A DNA stretch of 8,268 nucleotides, from positions 1 through 8,268 of the forward strand of contig JALORJ010000208.1 of assembly GCA_025459035.1 (NCBI GenBank), given 5' to 3'. Below, one piece after another: positions 6,601-8,268 of the stretch. The notes beneath the pieces were generated by a model. It saw nothing but the letters and a program-made list of their open reading frames with translations, was not told the DNA's origin and searched no databases. Origin of the DNA: Burkholderiales bacterium. GTDB taxonomy: Bacteria > Pseudomonadota > Gammaproteobacteria > Burkholderiales > Ga0077523. The position numbers and the translations under genes were made by a program. Every line of letters begins with the position of its first letter. Position 1 is the stretch's first letter.

Positions 6601-8125
6601 CGCGGTTGACCACGATGACGCAGCCGTCGGCGCCGGCCAGCAGCGTCGCGTCGGGCAGCGACTCGAGCAGGCTGCGGAAGAAGGCCTCGCGTTCGGCGAG
6701 ACGATGCTCGACCGCGCGCTGACGCTCGATGTTGCCGGCCAGACGCAGGGCGACACCGAGATCGGCGAGGGCTTCGTGCAGCCACTCCTCGTCGTCGGCG
6801 GACAGTGGCGCGAACGCGGCCATCTCGAGCACGCCCACGATGTCGTCGCCGGCCGGCAGCGGATGCAGCACGACGATCGACGGCGCCTGCGTCGCGGCGC
6901 CCACGGGGATCTCGGCGTCGATCGCCGTCGCGGTCACGCGCACGGTGGCGCCGTCGACCGCACAGCGCACGATCGGGTGCTCGGCACCGTCGAAGCGCCG
7001 CGGCGCGTCGGGGGCGTAGCCGAAGCCGCCGACGCGCTCGAGCGCCCCGTCCGCCGTGCGTACGTACACCCCGACGCGCGGCACGCCGAGCCGATCGGCC
7101 AGGCTGCGTGTCGCGGCCGCGCCGAGCGCGTCGATCGCCTCGAGCCCGCGCAGCGCGGTGGCGAAGCGCTTGACGTGGTCGTCGCGCTGCAGGCGCCGGT
7201 TGAACATCGACACGAGGCGATTCAACGCGCGGGCGAACGCTCCCATCTCCCCGGGCTCGTCCTCGCGCACGCGAAACTCGAAGCGCCCCTGCTCCACTTC
7301 GGTCACCAGCGTGCGCTGCATGGACTCCAGCGGCGCGATGACCTTGCGCCCGAGCGCGAGGTACGCGAACAGCGCGACCCCGGCCAGCACGATCAGCCCG
7401 GCCCACGTGTAGCGGTAGCTGTTGCCGGCGTACACGCGCGCCTCCGCGATCTCGCGCTCCTGCCGCGCATCGAGCTGGCGGTAGAAGGCCTGCAGCGGCT
7501 CCATCGTCTGCGCCTTCTGTTCGAGATAACGCGCCCCCCACAGCAGGCGCAGCGCGCGCTCGCGGTCGGGTTCACCGCGCACGGTCAGGGCACCGGTGTC
7601 GTCCGGCGACAGGCCCTTCGCGGCCGCGAACGCTTCGCGCTCGATCGCGGTGAGCCCCTCGGAGCGACGCAGCGTCTCGTCCAGTCGCTGCAGTTCGCTG
7701 TCGATCGCGCCGGCCGATCGCAGCCGCTCGCGGATGTCGCCGGTCGGCTCGACCGCCGCCGCGAAGCCCTGCCCCCGCACCATCGCGATGTCCCAGTAGC
7801 CGGCCTCGTAGCCGACCGGACGCGGGCGCGACCCGTCGCGGATCTCGCGGGTCTGGTTGAAGAAGGTCTCGAACTTCCAGTCGCCCGTCACCGCGAACCC
7901 GCGCGCGAAGCCGGTGAGTTCGTCCGCGCCCTGCTTCACCTCGCGCGCCAGGGCCACGAGGCGCGCCGCGCGCTCGAAGCTCGCGTTGACGGCGCTCTCC
8001 GCGCGATGCCAGCGCTCGAGCGCCACGCCCAGCGAGATCACCAGCAGCCCGATGACGGCGAACAGCAGATTGAACAGAACGCGAAAACTCATGGCGTCGC
8101 ACCGCAGCGGAAGGGCTCGAGGCAT
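3638..8125 (-). CDS. Tripartite hybrid sensor histidine kinase with GAF, two PAS, two receivers and HPt
   Basis: This predicts a 1495-residue inner-membrane sensor kinase carrying a full phosphorelay. In order: transmembrane segment 1 (about 16-36), an extracytoplasmic region (38-238) with FARGFAVTGDW and IRDGSRPRP, transmembrane segment 2 (240-258), HAMP (259-312), a GAF-like domain (about 315-465), PAS 1 (480-600), PAS 2 (605-725) and a coiled linker. HisKA has His757 in NMSHEIRTPMN. The ATPase domain has Asn874 in LVGNAIKFT, Asp908 in DTGIGL and GGTGLGL (937-943). Receiver 1 has Asp1050 (with Asp1001, Asp1002, Thr1080, Lys1102); receiver 2 has Asp1192 (with Glu1148, Asp1149, Thr1222, Lys1244). 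HPt has His1354 in AHTLKGLAGNIGA. An Ala/Pro/Thr-rich linker (1261-1300) joins receiver 2 to HPt, and a 65-residue helical tail follows a second Ala/Pro linker. All catalytic residues look intact, so the path is probably His757 to a receiver Asp to His1354 to a response regulator. The start may be the ATG at 8125 or one at 8092, right before the first membrane segment; neither has a clear ribosome binding site. The signal is unknown. It faces the broken HD-GYP regulator gene. Confidence 0.95.
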   Translation of the reverse strand: MPRALPLRCDAMSFRVLFNLLFAVIGLLVISLGVALERWHRAESAVNASFERAARLVALAREVKQGADELTGFARGFAVTGDWKFETFFNQTREIRDGSRPRPVGYEAGYWDIAMVRGQGFAAAVEPTGDIRERLRSAGAIDSELQRLDETLRRSEGLTAIEREAFAAAKGLSPDDTGALTVRGEPDRERALRLLWGARYLEQKAQTMEPLQAFYRQLDARQEREIAEARVYAGNSYRYTWAGLIVLAGVALFAYLALGRKVIAPLESMQRTLVTEVEQGRFEFRVREDEPGEMGAFARALNRLVSMFNRRLQRDDHVKRFATALRGLEAIDALGAAATRSLADRLGVPRVGVYVRTADGALERVGGFGYAPDAPRRFDGAEHPIVRCAVDGATVRVTATAIDAEIPVGAATQAPSIVVLHPLPAGDDIVGVLEMAAFAPLSADDEEWLHEALADLGVALRLAGNIERQRAVEHRLAEREAFFRSLLESLPDATLLAGADGCVIVVNREAERMFGVPRDALIGRHVDTLVHARANAVDGVAEAADVADVATGGGALAQGGRLVAVRADGSECPVDLATAVITSEAGAQTVASIRDVTERERMEGEIRDQLAFVTQLVDAMPNPIFFKGPDGRFLGCNRAYEAAFGTTRDFLIGRTVLDLDYLDPDARVAYHAEDLDVIANGRSIDRALPFAFADGQVHESLYWVSGFRKADGSPGGLVGLIVDISAQKRLEAELLEAKHAADAANQAKSDFLANMSHEIRTPMNAIIGMSHLALNTALDPRQRGYVTKIDNAAKSLLGIINDVLDFSKIEAGKLDVESTDFQLEEVLDNLATVITVKAQEKGLEFLFDVAPGLPTGLVGDPLRLSQVLINLVGNAIKFTASGEVVVAVRAVDDATDGDRVTLEFRVRDTGIGLTPEQQGRLFRAFSQADASTTRRYGGTGLGLTISKRLVELMGGAIRVESEAGHGSSFIFTVVCGLQAAKARALYQPGVDLHGSRVLVVDDNATSRDILCGLLDAMRFRVDAVDSGAAAIRAVRDGATADDPYAVVLMDWKMPGMDGFEAARHIRSLGLDPMPKFVLVTAYGREDVLSEARGGQFDSIVIKPVNPSLVFDAMMAAFGRDGARETRRDGAGSDVDTSRLRGARLLLVEDNEINQEVAAGILEPTGVHLDIAQHGAEALEKLAAARYDLVLMDMQMPVMDGLTATREIRRRPALATVPVIAMTANAMAGDRERCIEAGMNDHVGKPIVVAELYRTIARWLPDAPDAAGTAASAPAAAGASASATAPVTAATPVSARSAAADGVLDLRDALARMGGDAGLLDRVLERFRTGQTGVVDEIRAALSKADRATAERLAHTLKGLAGNIGATALADAAREVETALHDAQLDAEDARLSGLQQALTAVIDALGTHAAAAPDTLPVPAAPGAVAADGVRHTQLAAQLKEKLESSDADALDLLDALAAELGATRGPALARLRRCVEQFDFDAALEALPQALVGG

Positions 8126-8268
8126 GTTAGCGAGCGTCGGCCGCAGACTTCGCGCCGCGACCCCCCATGACGCAGCGCAACGTGACAGGGCAGCGACGGA
8201 CGTGAAATCTCCGCAGGGTCGACCGCGCGATCAGATTTTTCTGCCCGGCGCGCCCCGTCGACGCACCA
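8126..8268 (-). promoter_or_regulatory. Upstream region of the hybrid kinase gene
   Basis: These 143 bp precede the kinase start and should hold its promoter if it is transcribed alone. I could not identify a convincing -35/-10 pair or a sigma-54 site. The only notable feature is a small AT-rich patch at 8231-8243, a 4-bp inverted repeat (CAGA, four T, TCTG) that stands out from the surrounding GC-rich DNA. No divergent plus-strand gene is supported: the ATG at 8167 meets a stop after 12 codons. Confidence 0.35.

Noticed and set aside
3635..8170. A 1511-codon open frame on the plus strand covering the entire kinase gene
   Set aside because: It is exactly antisense to a kinase with every domain motif intact. 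Its translation is rich in Arg, Ala and His with no recognisable domain, as expected when stops are rare in GC-rich DNA.
8167..8205. Possible divergent plus-strand gene start at 8167
   Set aside because: The frame ends at a TGA after 12 codons, with no homology or ribosome binding site.

Overview
The window is strongly GC-rich, and codon third positions in the real genes are overwhelmingly G or C. Gene types and protein style (a REC–HD-GYP response regulator, a very large tripartite hybrid histidine kinase, an epoxide-hydrolase-like enzyme, a RimJ/RimL-like acetyltransferase) suggest a high-GC proteobacterium. A Burkholderiales-like betaproteobacterium is the best guess, inferred from protein style only. 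No rRNA, tRNA, CRISPR array, insertion sequence or phage gene is visible.

Layout from left to right. Positions 1-60 (minus) may hold the first 20 codons of a gene cut by the window edge. Positions 125-796 (minus) encode a GNAT N-acetyltransferase. Positions 882-2030 (minus) encode an alpha/beta hydrolase with a complete soluble-epoxide-hydrolase signature. The hydrolase and acetyltransferase are close together in the same direction and probably form a small operon read right to left. A 272-bp gap (2031-2302) separates the hydrolase from a divergent plus-strand gene, 2303-3423. That gene encoded a response regulator with a receiver domain and an HD-GYP cyclic-di-GMP phosphodiesterase domain. 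It is broken: at about 3117 the frame shifts, and the segment that should carry the conserved H-[HQ]-E-K-W-D-G motif is missing. This fits an internal deletion of about 46 bp. Positions 3424-3637 are a short convergent gap with a nested hairpin. Positions 3638-8125 (minus) encode a 1495-residue membrane hybrid sensor kinase: two transmembrane segments around an extracytoplasmic region, then HAMP, GAF-like, PAS, PAS, HisKA, HATPase, REC, REC and HPt. The last 143 bases are its upstream region.

How the genes may work together: the kinase has all the residues needed for a four-step phosphorelay ending on an HPt histidine. The neighbouring receiver–HD-GYP protein is a natural candidate for receiving that phosphate and turning it into a change in cyclic-di-GMP. 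Because the HD-GYP gene is disrupted after its HDIGK motif, this output branch is probably dead in the sequence as given, unless the lesion is an assembly error. The hydrolase and acetyltransferase look like ordinary metabolic genes with no evident link to the signalling pair. I found no convincing new biological system; the damaged HD-GYP gene beside an intact kinase is the observation most worth checking.
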